A stretch of DNA of 64,000 nucleotides from Hyphomicrobium album (GTDB lineage Bacteria > Pseudomonadota > Alphaproteobacteria > Rhizobiales > Hyphomicrobiaceae), in assembly GCF_009708035.1 (NCBI RefSeq), contig NZ_WMBQ01000001.1, forward strand, positions 620,001 to 684,000, given 5' to 3'. A program made the position numbers and the translations under genes. The notes below the pieces were generated by a model that did no database searches, was not told where the DNA came from, and saw nothing but the letters and a program-made list of their open reading frames with translations. Positions 1-8,082 of the stretch are shown one piece after another. Each line of letters opens with the position of its first letter. The stretch's first letter is position 1.

Positions 1-111
1 GTTTTGATGTCGTGATCATTGGGGCTACTCGGATCCTCATTACGCCTAAGGGGAGCCCCAACTTAGCGAAAGAATGCGCGCGCGCTGTTCCGCAAGGAAC
101 GGCTCCCATGA

Positions 112-240
112 GGCGAACGTCGACAGGACGAGTTCGTCGGCGGCGGCGACATCGGCCGCGAGATGCTGGAAGCGGGTGAGCTGACGGCGATGCTCGACGG
201 GAAGTGCGTCGTCTACGACGAGACGCAGCTGCTGGCTTAG
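112..240 (+). pseudogene. Remnant of a monothiol glutaredoxin (Grx4/GrxD type), C-terminal part only
   Basis: The frame ending at the TAG at 238-240 reads DEFVGGGDIGREMLEAGEL, which matches the C-terminal signature of Grx4-type monothiol glutaredoxins (typically EFVGGCDIxREMxxxGEL). The frame is closed upstream by a TGA at 109-111. No start codon, CGFS active site or thioredoxin-fold N-terminus is visible, so about two thirds of the gene is missing. The family's conserved GGCD cysteine has become glycine. I read this as a decayed copy; the functional glutaredoxin would be elsewhere in the genome. Confidence 0.55.
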
Positions 241-419
241 CGCTACCTGCCGCTCCTCCTACGCTTACGCTATCTGCCTGCGCCTCGCGCGCCGTGAATC
301 CCAGCGGCATGAGGCAGGCGGCGTGAAGGACGGCGACCCGGTTGCGGTCGCGGTGCGCGAGGGCATTTCGACGATCAATAGCCGTCCGGCAAATGCTGCA
401 ACGTAACCGAAAACGCGAA

Positions 420-452
420 CGGAGACCGGGATAAGCCCGGCCTCCGCTTTTT
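420..452 (+). terminator. Rho-independent terminator-like hairpin
   Basis: A stem of 10 pairs with one A-C mismatch (420-430 with 436-446, loop ATAAG) is followed by CTTTTTC. Orientation suits a plus-strand transcript ending near 406. It also lies just past the 3' end of the minus-strand gene at 480-824. Confidence 0.6.
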
Positions 453-479
453 CGAGTTCTTTGCAGAACCCGTCGCCAA

Positions 480-824
480 TTATGACTTGCACTTGTTGAA
501 GTCGGGGCGGCTCTGTGAGCAGAAGTTCCCGCCGTAGGGGCCCTTCAGCACCTTACCATTGAGCCGCGCCTTGACGATCTTGGACTTGGTGATGTCCAGG
601 CGCGAATTCGGGCAGTTTTCCTTTGCGGCTGCGATGCAAGCCGCTTCGGTGCTCGCGGAATAGTCCTTGTCGCACGACTTCGAGCCACCGCACTTGCTGT
701 AGGACTCCGATTCCTTGCCCGCGCAGGCCGTGCGGTTGACGTTGACGACGCATTGGGCGAATGCGTTCGATGCCAGCAACAGGCCGAAGGAGGCTGCGAG
801 TGCGAGCACAATAGTTTTGTTCAT
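480..824 (-). CDS. Small secreted cysteine-rich protein
   Basis: This encodes 114 residues. I chose ATG at 824 rather than earlier starts because it follows an AGGGGA ribosome-binding site and gives a clean signal peptide (about residues 1-23, MNKTIVLALAASFGLLLASN then AFA). The mature protein of about 91 residues is basic and has eight cysteines, which would allow four disulfides in the periplasm or outside the cell. I do not recognise a named family. The spacing of cysteines does not fit a c-type haem (no CxxCH). It is transcribed alone, away from the PstS-like gene, with a 587-base gap between them. That it is a real gene is fairly safe from the signal peptide and RBS; its function is unknown. 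Confidence 0.7.
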   Translation of the reverse strand: MNKTIVLALAASFGLLLASNAFAQCVVNVNRTACAGKESESYSKCGGSKSCDKDYSASTEAACIAAAKENCPNSRLDITKSKIVKARLNGKVLKGPYGGNFCSQSRPDFNKCKS

Positions 825-1411
825 GATTTTTCCCCTATACATACCACTACGGGAGAGCCGCTGGTTCCGCCTGCCTCCCCGCAAACACGCGCAAGCTTCT
901 GCGAAACTAACATTACAAACATATGACACGATGGGCGGACGGTTCGGACTAGACCCCGCGCGCCGAAGTCTGATGCATTGGCACCCGGCCGGATTGGCAA
1001 GCCCGCGGCTGGGCAGACTACTCGCTCGCCGTCATCACGGGCCGGGTGCATCAGCTCCTCGATGTGCGCGCAGCCGCTTCACTTACTTAGATACTGACGA
1101 TCCAGGGCGCTCGTTTCGAAACGGGCCGTGGGTCGGTGTTGGACCCAAGTTGGCATCGACGGCGGGCGGCTGCACCGATGACGAACATCGAGTGCTCCGG
1201 TTGCCGTCAAGGCCGTGAAGATCGCGTTCTCGGGCACGACCGTCGACGCGGCTCCAGAGCGATCTCGAGATCGCGTCAAGGATCGGCAACCCGATCAATA
1301 TGCTAAACCGTCGCAAAAGCTTTGTTTGGGTTGGCTAGAAACGCCGAGCGCCCAAAATGGCTGGAAATAAAGCGCTGCCCGGCCACAACCTGTTGGAGTC
1401 TTCGAGGCCAC
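825..1411. other. Intergenic region, divergent promoters expected
   Basis: This 587-base gap separates the minus-strand cysteine-rich gene from the plus-strand PstS-like gene, so promoters for both should lie here. I see no convincing gene, tRNA or long repeat. Open frames crossing it have no family resemblance. Confidence 0.5.
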
Positions 1412-2479
1412 ATGACACCCAATTTCAAGAATGGTCTGACCTTGGCTGCGATCGCATTCGCGGCCACTTCGGCTCTCTCGACCACGGCGTTCGCGCGCGA
1501 CCAAATCCGCGCCGTTGGCTCGTCGACAGTCTACCCCTTTACGACCGCAGTCGCCGAGCATTTCGGCAAGGCGAGCGGCAAAACGCCGGTCGTGGAATCG
1601 ACCGGCACGGGCGGCGGCCTCAAGCTGTTCTGCGCCGGTATCGGGGAGGCAACTCCCGACATCGCAAACGCCTCGCGTCCGATGAAGAAGGCCGAATTCG
1701 AGGACTGCCAGAAGAACGGCGTCACGGACATCGTCGAGATCAAGTTCGGCCTTGATGGCATTGTGATCGCCCACTCCAAGAGCAGCCCCGACTTCAGCCT
1801 GCAGCAGGAGGAGCTCTTCTTGGCCCTCGCCAAGGAAATTCACGACGAGAATTTGAAGTTCATCCCGAACCCTCACAAGGTCTGGCAAGACATCGATCCG
1901 CTGCTCCCCGCGACCAAGATCGAGGTTCTCGGTCCCCCGCCGACCTCCGGCACGCGCGACGCGTTCCTTGAACTCATCATGGAAAAGGGCGCCAAGGGGT
2001 TCGGCGCGCTCAGGGAGCTGAAGGACGCTGACGAGAAGAACGGCACCAAGGACTACGAGAAGGTCTGGAAATCCCTCCGCGAGGACGGCGCCTACATCGA
2101 CGCCGGCGAGAACGACAACCTGATCGTGCAGAAGCTTGAGGGCAATCCGGACGCCGTCGGCATCTTTGGCTTCTCGTTCCTCGAGGAGAACAAGTCAAAG
2201 ATCAAGAGCGTCCAGGTTGGCGGCGTTGAAGCCACCTACGAGGACATCGCGAACGGCAAGTACCCCGGCTCGCGTGCGCTCTTCATCTACGTGAAGAAGG
2301 CCCATGTCGCCTTGATCCCGGGTATGAAGGAGTTCCTTGCCGAGTACGTCTCGGACAAGACGATCGGTGAGGACGGCTACCTCGTCGGCAAGGGCATGAT
2401 CTCTATGCCCAAGGAAGACATCGAGAAGGCAGCGAAGGCGGCTGCCGAGCTCACCCCGATGGCCGCCCCGGAGAAGTAA
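1412..2479 (+). CDS. PstS-like periplasmic phosphate-binding protein
   Basis: This is a 355-residue substrate-binding protein of the PstS family, which captures phosphate in the periplasm for an ABC importer. ATG at 1412 was chosen because it gives a signal peptide (about residues 1-28, ending TTAFA) and has GAGG upstream; the longer frame from 1322 adds an unlikely leader. Family motifs are clear: AVGSSTVYPF at about 34-43, ESTGTGGG at about 62-69, NASRPM, and TSGTRDAF at about 178-185, which supply the phosphate-binding loops. No pstC, pstA, pstB or phoU follows: downstream is a 450-base gap and then an unrelated PqiA-like gene. It is therefore an orphan binding protein or works with a transporter encoded elsewhere. 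The family assignment is firm, the ligand is inferred. Confidence 0.88.
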   Translation: MTPNFKNGLTLAAIAFAATSALSTTAFARDQIRAVGSSTVYPFTTAVAEHFGKASGKTPVVESTGTGGGLKLFCAGIGEATPDIANASRPMKKAEFEDCQKNGVTDIVEIKFGLDGIVIAHSKSSPDFSLQQEELFLALAKEIHDENLKFIPNPHKVWQDIDPLLPATKIEVLGPPPTSGTRDAFLELIMEKGAKGFGALRELKDADEKNGTKDYEKVWKSLREDGAYIDAGENDNLIVQKLEGNPDAVGIFGFSFLEENKSKIKSVQVGGVEATYEDIANGKYPGSRALFIYVKKAHVALIPGMKEFLAEYVSDKTIGEDGYLVGKGMISMPKEDIEKAAKAAAELTPMAAPEK

Positions 2480-2931
2480 GACACGAGGGTTGCGCCTGAC
2501 GCGCGGGTATCGAGTTCGATGAGTTGCGAGGTCGAGTTGTAGTCTTCATCAGTCCCGGTGTCGGACAAGTCGGTGAAGAGCTTCAGCTCGACTTCGCCCC
2601 ACGATGCTAGGTCCGGAATTGGCCCATAGCGGTCGCGGCGCTGTCCGAGCGAAGAAGTCAGCTGCCCAACGCTGACAAGGACGTCTCGGCGGCTTATTGA
2701 GTGGCGAGCGGACCAATTGGGCTGATATTGGTCGAAGTGAATCTTAGCCCCGCCCTCTCCACTAGCCCCATACTCACCCCACCTTGCCCATCAGAGGGAC
2801 GCAGCTGCTGAGCGTCTGACGCGGGGCAGGGACGGCGCCCCCGGCCCTAGTTTTGCCGCGCGGCCTGCCTTGAGTGACGGGCGGGCGGCCCGCCACTATC
2901 ATAGCCGCCGGTACTTTGGGGATACGCATCC
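2480..2931. other. Intergenic region, nothing recognised
   Basis: These 452 bases hold no gene I can support and no clear terminator behind the PstS-like gene. A GGGG-containing ribosome-binding site lies near the end, before 2932. Confidence 0.5.
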
Positions 2932-4041
2932 ATGCGGCTCGGCGGCCGTCGCTTTCTGTTGAGCTTCGCGATCATCGGCGCCGCCGTGTGCCTGGCGCTC
3001 GGCATCAGCCTGCCGATCCTCAAGCTCACGAAGTTCATGTTCTGGTCGAGCGAGTACTCGCTGATCTCGACCGTGGAAGTGCTGCTGAAACAGGGGCAGA
3101 CGTTTCTCGGCCTCGTCGTGCTCGTCTTCTCGATCGTCTTCCCCATCGTGAAGCTGCTCTACCTGCTGCTCGTCTCGACCCTGCCGGCGGCCGAGCTACG
3201 CCGCCACGCCAAGCGCCTCAAGGCCATCGAGTGGATCGGCAAATGGTCGATGCACGACGTGCTGGTGCTGGCGCTGATGATCTTCTTCCTGAAGAGCCAG
3301 GGCGTGTACGACGCGGCGAGCCTGCCGGCGGTCTACCTCTTCACCGCCGCCGTGGTGCTGATGATCCTCTCCTACGCCTGGCTCAAGACCGGCATTGCCG
3401 CGGCCGGTAGCATGGGAAGCGAGCCGCAGGTGCCGAAGCAGCTATCGGTCGTCCGCAATTTCTTCCTGAGCTTCCTCATCATCCTAGCGACGGTGTTCTT
3501 CGCGCTCGGCGTCATCCTGCCGGTGATCCGCTTCACCACCGTCTACGTGTGGACCAACGAGCACTCGATCGCGACCATCATCTGGGCGCTGTACGAGAGC
3601 GACGAGTACTTCCTCTGCACGGTGGTGTTCGCCGTCTCGATCTTCTTCCCGTTCCTGAAGCTGTTCTATCTGCTGACGCTCGTCACCTCGCCGGATCTGT
3701 CGCCGGAGTTCCGCCGCCGCTCCTTCTCGACCATGGAGTGGCTCGGCCGCTACTCGATGACCGACGTCATGGTGCTGGCGCTGATGATCTTCTACGTGAA
3801 CTCGTCGGGCTATACGGAAGCGGCGGTGATGCCCGGCGTCTACTTCTTCGCCGCCTCGGCGATCATCACCATGCTGGCCTACGGCTGGGCCAACACCGTG
3901 CCCCCGAGCCGGGCCGTGGCCGCGCGCGGCACAGCCGACGTCGCCACGCCGCCGGCGGGGGCCGAGCTCGTGACGCTGCCCAGCAACCCGGCGCGCCGCC
4001 ACCGCCCCTTGAGCCCCGTCGCCGATCCCGGGCCGCTGTGA
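2932..4041 (+). CDS. PqiA-like integral membrane protein, two tandem domains
   Basis: These 369 residues form two tandem copies of a paraquat-inducible protein A (PqiA) domain, roughly residues 8-160 and 175-325. The halves are visibly alike: each opens with a helix ending in LPI/LPV, followed by an S-I/S-L segment, a helix with FPIVKLLYLL or FPFLKLFYLL, a GxWSMHDVLVLALMIFF or GRYSMTDVMVLALMIFY helix, and a fourth helix. That gives about eight membrane segments. PqiA proteins sit in the inner membrane and in the enterobacterial system work with MCE protein PqiB and lipoprotein PqiC in lipid transport; no such partners are adjacent here. The CxxC zinc-ribbon motifs typical of full PqiA are absent. 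The start has TTTGGGG upstream. The C-terminal 45 residues are Pro/Ala rich and cytoplasmic. Confidence 0.82.
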   Translation: MRLGGRRFLLSFAIIGAAVCLALGISLPILKLTKFMFWSSEYSLISTVEVLLKQGQTFLGLVVLVFSIVFPIVKLLYLLLVSTLPAAELRRHAKRLKAIEWIGKWSMHDVLVLALMIFFLKSQGVYDAASLPAVYLFTAAVVLMILSYAWLKTGIAAAGSMGSEPQVPKQLSVVRNFFLSFLIILATVFFALGVILPVIRFTTVYVWTNEHSIATIIWALYESDEYFLCTVVFAVSIFFPFLKLFYLLTLVTSPDLSPEFRRRSFSTMEWLGRYSMTDVMVLALMIFYVNSSGYTEAAVMPGVYFFAASAIITMLAYGWANTVPPSRAVAARGTADVATPPAGAELVTLPSNPARRHRPLSPVADPGPL

Positions 4042-4056
4042 GGCGTCACAATACGA

Positions 4057-4090
4057 CAAAGGCCCCCGGGGTACGGAGGCCTTTGCAAAT
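4057..4090 (-). terminator. Hairpin between convergent PqiA-like gene and rpsD
   Basis: CAAAGGCC (4057-4064) pairs with GGCCTTTG (4078-4085). The hairpin sits between the end of the plus-strand PqiA-like gene and the end of minus-strand rpsD, and could serve both. The T-tracts outside the stem are short, so the strand assignment is tentative. Confidence 0.55.
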
Positions 4091-4110
4091 TCGGTTCTGC
4101 GGATTGCCGG

Positions 4111-4728
4111 TTAGCGCGAGTAGAACTCGACCACCAGGTTCGGCTCCATGTGCACCGGATAGGGCACGTCCGACAGCGCCGGCACGCGCAGGAACTTCGC
4201 CGCCATGCGATTGTGATCCGCCTCGACGTAGTCGGGCACGTCGCGCTCGGCGCTCTTGATCGCCTCGAGCACGAGCGGCAGCTGGCGCGACTTCTCCTTC
4301 ACCTCGACCACGTCGCCGACCTTGCAGCGATAGCTCGGCACGGTGACGCGGCGGCCGTTGACCGTCACGTGGCCGTGGCTGACGAACTGGCGCGCGGCGA
4401 ACACGGTCGGCACGAACTTGGCGCGGTAGACGATGGCGTCGAGACGGCGCTCGAGCAGGCCGATCACGTGCTCGGAGGTCGAGCCCTTGAGACGCGAGGC
4501 CTCGACGTAGATGCGGTGGAACTGCCGCTCGTTGAGGTTGGCGTAGTAGCCCTTGAGCTTCTGCTTCGCCTTGAGCTGCTGGCCGTAGTCGGACAGCTTC
4601 TGCACGCGGCGCTCGCCGTGCTGGCCCGGCCGCGACTCGCGGCGGTTGAGCGGGCTCTTCGGACGGCCCCAAATGTTCTCGCCGAGGCGGCGATCGATCT
4701 TGTGCTTGGCGCGAATGCGCTTGGTCAT
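4111..4728 (-). CDS. rpsD: 30S ribosomal protein S4
   Basis: This is a 205-residue S4 protein, a primary 16S rRNA-binding protein that starts assembly of the 30S body. The sequence begins [20 protein letters not shown] and contains the expected RPGQHG segment, the S4 RNA-binding domain (about residues 94-155, including [20 protein letters not shown] and [11 protein letters not shown]), and ends [11 protein letters not shown] at 4728 was preferred to the longer frame because it gives the standard length and N-terminus for the family. The gene stands alone, outside a large ribosomal protein operon, as is usual in alphaproteobacteria. Downstream is the hairpin at 4057-4085. Confidence 0.97.
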   Translation of the reverse strand: MTKRIRAKHKIDRRLGENIWGRPKSPLNRRESRPGQHGERRVQKLSDYGQQLKAKQKLKGYYANLNERQFHRIYVEASRLKGSTSEHVIGLLERRLDAIVYRAKFVPTVFAARQFVSHGHVTVNGRRVTVPSYRCKVGDVVEVKEKSRQLPLVLEAIKSAERDVPDYVEADHNRMAAKFLRVPALSDVPYPVHMEPNLVVEFYSR

Positions 4729-4842
4729 GGCAACAGCACTCCAATGGTTGCATCGGTTTGGAGCGCCCCCTCCTCTGCCCGCCGGGGTTGACCCTCGGGA
4801 GCCGACAGGCCGCGCCACGAATGGACGCTGCCGCAGGTGCGC

Positions 4843-4874
4843 AATTAAAACGCGGGCCAAAACGATGGCCCGCG
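4843..4874 (-). terminator. Rho-independent terminator of the 4953-5600 gene
   Basis: CGCGGGCC (4851-4858) and GGCCCGCG (4867-4874) form an 8-pair GC stem with a loop of 8 bases. Read on the minus strand the stem is followed by TTTTAATTGC. It lies 79 bases past the stop of the minus-strand gene ending at 4953. Confidence 0.75.
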
Positions 4875-4952
4875 TGGATGGCTAGATACCGATTGGCAGG
4901 GGCGCCGTCAACCGCCGCGGGTCCGGGCGCCCTAAAATGCGGCCTGCCTGGC

Positions 4953-5600
4953 CTACTTGGTCGCCGCTGGCGCCGCCGCAGGAGCGGCTGCCGGGGCGGC
5001 CGCTGCGGCTCCGTTGGAGGCGAGCGCCGGACCGGTCTTCACGTATGCGGCGATCATCTCCTTGACCTTGGTCTTCTGCTCGGCCGAGCAGGTCTGCGCT
5101 GCCTTCTGGGCCTCCTCGGCGACCACGACCTCCTTTGCCGCATCGGCGCCGGCGGCCTTGGCGGCTTCGGGATTGTCGGGCCTCTCGACCAGCTTGATGC
5201 GGCCCGTGAGGAGCATCACCACCGTCAAGTGGAGCTGGTTGATGTAAACCATCTGCTGCGGCGACCACTTCTTGCTCTGCACCTGGCGGCGCATCAGCGA
5301 CTCGTGATTTTCGCCCTGCTCCTGCGCAAGGCCGCACACCTGGGCGTGGGCCGACAGCCGGCCGGCGCGAATGACCTCGCGCGCAACGTCGAGGGGCACG
5401 AGCACTGCGTCGCGGTTCGTCTTATCGATAAGGATCGTCTCACCGTTGGGCTTGGTGAAGCGCTCCGGTGTCAAGGTCCACGCATATTCCATGAAGGTGC
5501 GCGTCGCCTTCTCGCTGAGCTCTTGCGCGCCGACCGGCGTTGCCGCCACCACGGCGACAGCCGCCATGGCGCACGCCCAACCCCTCCCCGCCCATTTCAT
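4953..5600 (-). CDS. Conserved-looking periplasmic protein of unknown function
   Basis: This encodes 215 residues with a signal peptide (about 1-25, cut after VGA). Two start codons lie close together; ATG at 5600 is preferred because CAGGAG sits nine bases before it, while the ATG at 5609 directly abuts that site. The body is mainly helical and charged, with two cysteines (in AQVCGLAQ and QTCSAEQ), and the last 20 residues are an Ala/Pro tail of AAPA repeats. I do not recognise a named domain. It is separated from the upstream methyltransferase gene on the same strand by 138 bases and ends in its own terminator, so it is probably a single-gene unit. Confidence 0.75.
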   Translation of the reverse strand: MKWAGRGWACAMAAVAVVAATPVGAQELSEKATRTFMEYAWTLTPERFTKPNGETILIDKTNRDAVLVPLDVAREVIRAGRLSAHAQVCGLAQEQGENHESLMRRQVQSKKWSPQQMVYINQLHLTVVMLLTGRIKLVERPDNPEAAKAAGADAAKEVVVAEEAQKAAQTCSAEQKTKVKEMIAAYVKTGPALASNGAAAAAPAAAPAAAPAATK

Positions 5601-5738
5601 GATCCGCATCTCCTGAAACTGTCCCTGCGTTATATTGTTACTGTTGCTTCTCGGCGCATGTGCCGCGCGATGAAGAGCACAAATTGCTGCCCGTGGGAGC
5701 GGCATCGCTCGGCTGAAAACTTGGCCAGATCATGGCGG

Positions 5739-7004
5739 CTAAGTAGGCGGCTTGCGGGCATGTCCCTTGCCCTTTGCGAGCGTTGCAACAATACCACGCA
5801 GGGTGCGGACTTCCTGCTCGGTGGCCCCCATCCGGGCATACATCGTCCGCAGATTTCTAATCACGGTGGCGCGCTTGTGCCCCGGGTTGAAGAACCCCAG
5901 CCGATCCAGCTCGTCTTCGAGATGCTTAAGAAATCCGAGGAGTTCCTCCTTCGTCGCCGGCCGGTCGTCCCCCATGTAGAGACCCGCCTCCAACGGCTTC
6001 TCGTACGTGGTTACCCGCCCGAGACTTTGTGCATCACTGCCCCGCATCCACTCGTACCCGAGGATGAGCACGGCCTGCGCCAGGTTGAGAGAAGCGAAAC
6101 GAGAATTTACCGGGATCATGACGAGTGCATCGGCATGGGCGACCTCATCGGTCTCTAGGCCCGAGCGCTCGCGGCCGAACAGCACCCCGCAGCGCTCGCC
6201 GGCCGCTATACGCCGGCGCATCTCGGCCACGGCCTCGATGGGCGTCATCACTGGCTTGCGCAAGTCGCGCTGGCGCGCCGTCGTCGCGGCCAGCCAGTTG
6301 CAGTCTGCGATCGCCGCCTCGAGCGTCGGAAAGGCGCCGGCGTCGTCGATGATATAGTTGGCGCCCGATGCCGCGATGCGCGCCTTCTCGTTCGGCCAGC
6401 CGTCACGCGGCGCAATGAGGCGCAGGTCGTCGAGACCAAAATTGGCCATGGCGCGCGCCACCATGCCTATGTTGTCGGGGAGCTGCGGCTCCATCAGCAT
6501 GACCGAGGGCGACTCTCCCGGCGCGGCAAATGCGGTGCCCTGGACGTTGGCGCGGCGGATGCCGTGACGCAGCTTGCGCATTACGCGCCGGGCCCAGAAC
6601 CAGTAGTTTTCGCCCGACCACGTTTTCTCAAGCGCCGCGAGCGCCGGGGTGTGTAGCGTGCCCTCGCCCCGGCCCATGAGGCGCACGGCACCGTCACCGA
6701 CGACGATCTCCTTGTGGCGGGCGATGAAGTCGTCGAGGCTACGGATGCCTTCAATCTCCGTGCGCCGCTTGCATCCGGGACAGGTGACGGCATCCGCCTC
6801 GCAGCGCAGCTCCGCGCAATAGGCCAGAACCGAACCGAGCGTCGTGCGGTCGAGTCCGGGGATCGCCAGCTCGGCCAGCGCCACGTCGATGGTGCGCTCA
6901 TGACAGGCGTGCACGACCTCGGCAACGGGCGTGGCGCGCGGACCGAAGACTGGCACGCCGCCGATCGCCTCGACCGGCAATCCTGCTTGCGCCTCCAGCG
7001 TCAC
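5739..7004 (-). CDS. TrmJ-type RNA 2'-O-methyltransferase with N-terminal DUF433-like domain
   Basis: Residues about 165-421 are a SpoU/TrmH-superfamily methyltransferase of the TrmJ kind, which uses SAM to methylate the 2'-O of a tRNA wobble-loop nucleotide (position 32 in known members). The knot motifs are MEPQLPDNIGMVARAMANFG, LFGRERSGLETDEV, and NSRFASLNLAQAV. Unusually, about 160 residues precede it. Residues about 12-65 resemble DUF433 (VFGPRATPVAEVVHACHERT, then IPGLDRTTLGSVLAYCAE), followed by four cysteines (C63, C68, C75, C78) that could bind zinc. The GTG start at 7004 has AAGGAG five bases upstream, and no stop or ribosome-binding site separates the two parts. The stop of the preceding DUF1963 gene is 15 bases upstream, suggesting cotranscription. 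Methyltransferase assignment is firm; the role of the N-terminal part is unknown. Confidence 0.85.
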   Translation of the reverse strand: MTLEAQAGLPVEAIGGVPVFGPRATPVAEVVHACHERTIDVALAELAIPGLDRTTLGSVLAYCAELRCEADAVTCPGCKRRTEIEGIRSLDDFIARHKEIVVGDGAVRLMGRGEGTLHTPALAALEKTWSGENYWFWARRVMRKLRHGIRRANVQGTAFAAPGESPSVMLMEPQLPDNIGMVARAMANFGLDDLRLIAPRDGWPNEKARIAASGANYIIDDAGAFPTLEAAIADCNWLAATTARQRDLRKPVMTPIEAVAEMRRRIAAGERCGVLFGRERSGLETDEVAHADALVMIPVNSRFASLNLAQAVLILGYEWMRGSDAQSLGRVTTYEKPLEAGLYMGDDRPATKEELLGFLKHLEDELDRLGFFNPGHKRATVIRNLRTMYARMGATEQEVRTLRGIVATLAKGKGHARKPPT

Positions 7005-7019
7005 CTCGGCTCCTTCTTC

Positions 7020-7988
7020 TCAAGTCTGCTGATAGACGGCATGGACACGGCTGAAGTCGCGCCGCTCCAGGTCATCGGCACGCATGACGAAGTATACGGT
7101 CCCTTCGGCGAAATCCGTGCCGAGCGAAGCCATATCGACTTGCAGCAACATCGTCCATGCCGGCACCTCGCGGCCGCACGCTTCGGCCTCGGCCTCGGTG
7201 GGGGAGCGGTCGAAGAGCCTTAAGAAGCCATTGGCCGAGGCGGCGGCGGTGAAACGGGGATCTCCCTGCTCGGGGATCGGCCACCCGCCGAGGCGATGGG
7301 CGAGCACCTTGCGACCGGAGGTGAGCGTCGTCAGCCCCCTGTCCATCACGTCGCCCCAGAAGTCGTCGCTTTCGTCGGCGACGGCCGCTTCTCGCAGACC
7401 ATCGGATTCGGCAATCTCCTGCACCAGGAAGCGATCGGGCAGCGACCACGCCGGCAGCGCGGCGGCAGCGGTCGCCCGCTTGCAGCCTTCACGCTCGTCG
7501 CGGCCGAGATACTCGAGAAGTGCAGGCGGCCGTGCTTGCCGCTTCAAGCCCGCGGCCGGACTTGGGTCCCAGATCACCCGCGCCGATCGAGTGTCCTCGA
7601 TCCACGGACCGCAACCGGCATCCCAGAAGAACAGAAGCCGTCCCTCGCTGGGAAGCCAAGAGCCAAGTGCCCGTTTCACTGCGTGATCCGTCAAATCGAT
7701 CTGGCAGACGAAATCGAGCGGTGCTGGCATCGTGAAGCGGCTGGCGAAGCGTTCGCCGCGACCGGCCAGCCGCGCCGCCAGCGCCGCACCGTGGACGTAC
7801 GCCTCGCGCGCCGGCCACGAGAAGTCGGGTGGCACGTCCGGCTCGCCGCCGAAGCGCGTGCCGCCAACCTGCGCTGCGCTCGGCTCAAAGCAGAGGCTCG
7901 GTTTGCACAGCCCCGCGATCTCCGCGGCAAAAAGCCCAAGTTCCGTCTCGGCAAGAAATGGTTGGATATCGGCTCTGTTCTCGAACAT
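7020..7988 (-). CDS. DUF1963 (YwqG-like) protein
   Basis: This is a 322-residue protein with features of the DUF1963/YwqG family: a GGTRFGGEPDVPPDFSWP segment near residue 43, CQIDL near 94, and LPSEGRLLFFWDAG near 111, followed by a C-terminal part ending in LLQVDM and VYFVMRADDLERRDF. Proteins of this family are cytosolic and their biochemical role is not established. No signal peptide or membrane helix is seen. The ribosome-binding site is weak. The gene ends 15 bases before the TrmJ-like gene, so the two are probably one operon, and it is divergent from icd. Confidence 0.8.
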   Translation of the reverse strand: MFENRADIQPFLAETELGLFAAEIAGLCKPSLCFEPSAAQVGGTRFGGEPDVPPDFSWPAREAYVHGAALAARLAGRGERFASRFTMPAPLDFVCQIDLTDHAVKRALGSWLPSEGRLLFFWDAGCGPWIEDTRSARVIWDPSPAAGLKRQARPPALLEYLGRDEREGCKRATAAAALPAWSLPDRFLVQEIAESDGLREAAVADESDDFWGDVMDRGLTTLTSGRKVLAHRLGGWPIPEQGDPRFTAAASANGFLRLFDRSPTEAEAEACGREVPAWTMLLQVDMASLGTDFAEGTVYFVMRADDLERRDFSRVHAVYQQT

Positions 7989-8082
7989 GATTTCACTCGC
8001 GATTGAATCAAACGTCCGAGATTAAGCCGGGGCCATCGCCGGTCCTGTTCCCAACGTCATATCGACCCGCGAAGGCGCGCTC

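Larger units (their letters stand above)
1..479. other. Left edge without an intact gene
   Basis: Apart from the glutaredoxin remnant and the hairpin at 420-452, I see no intact gene. A frame open from 185 ends at TAA 404-406, just before that hairpin, with a C-terminus reading VKDGDPVAVAVREGISTINS. It has no good start codon and no family I recognise. It may be another decayed plus-strand gene whose terminator survives. Confidence 0.5.
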
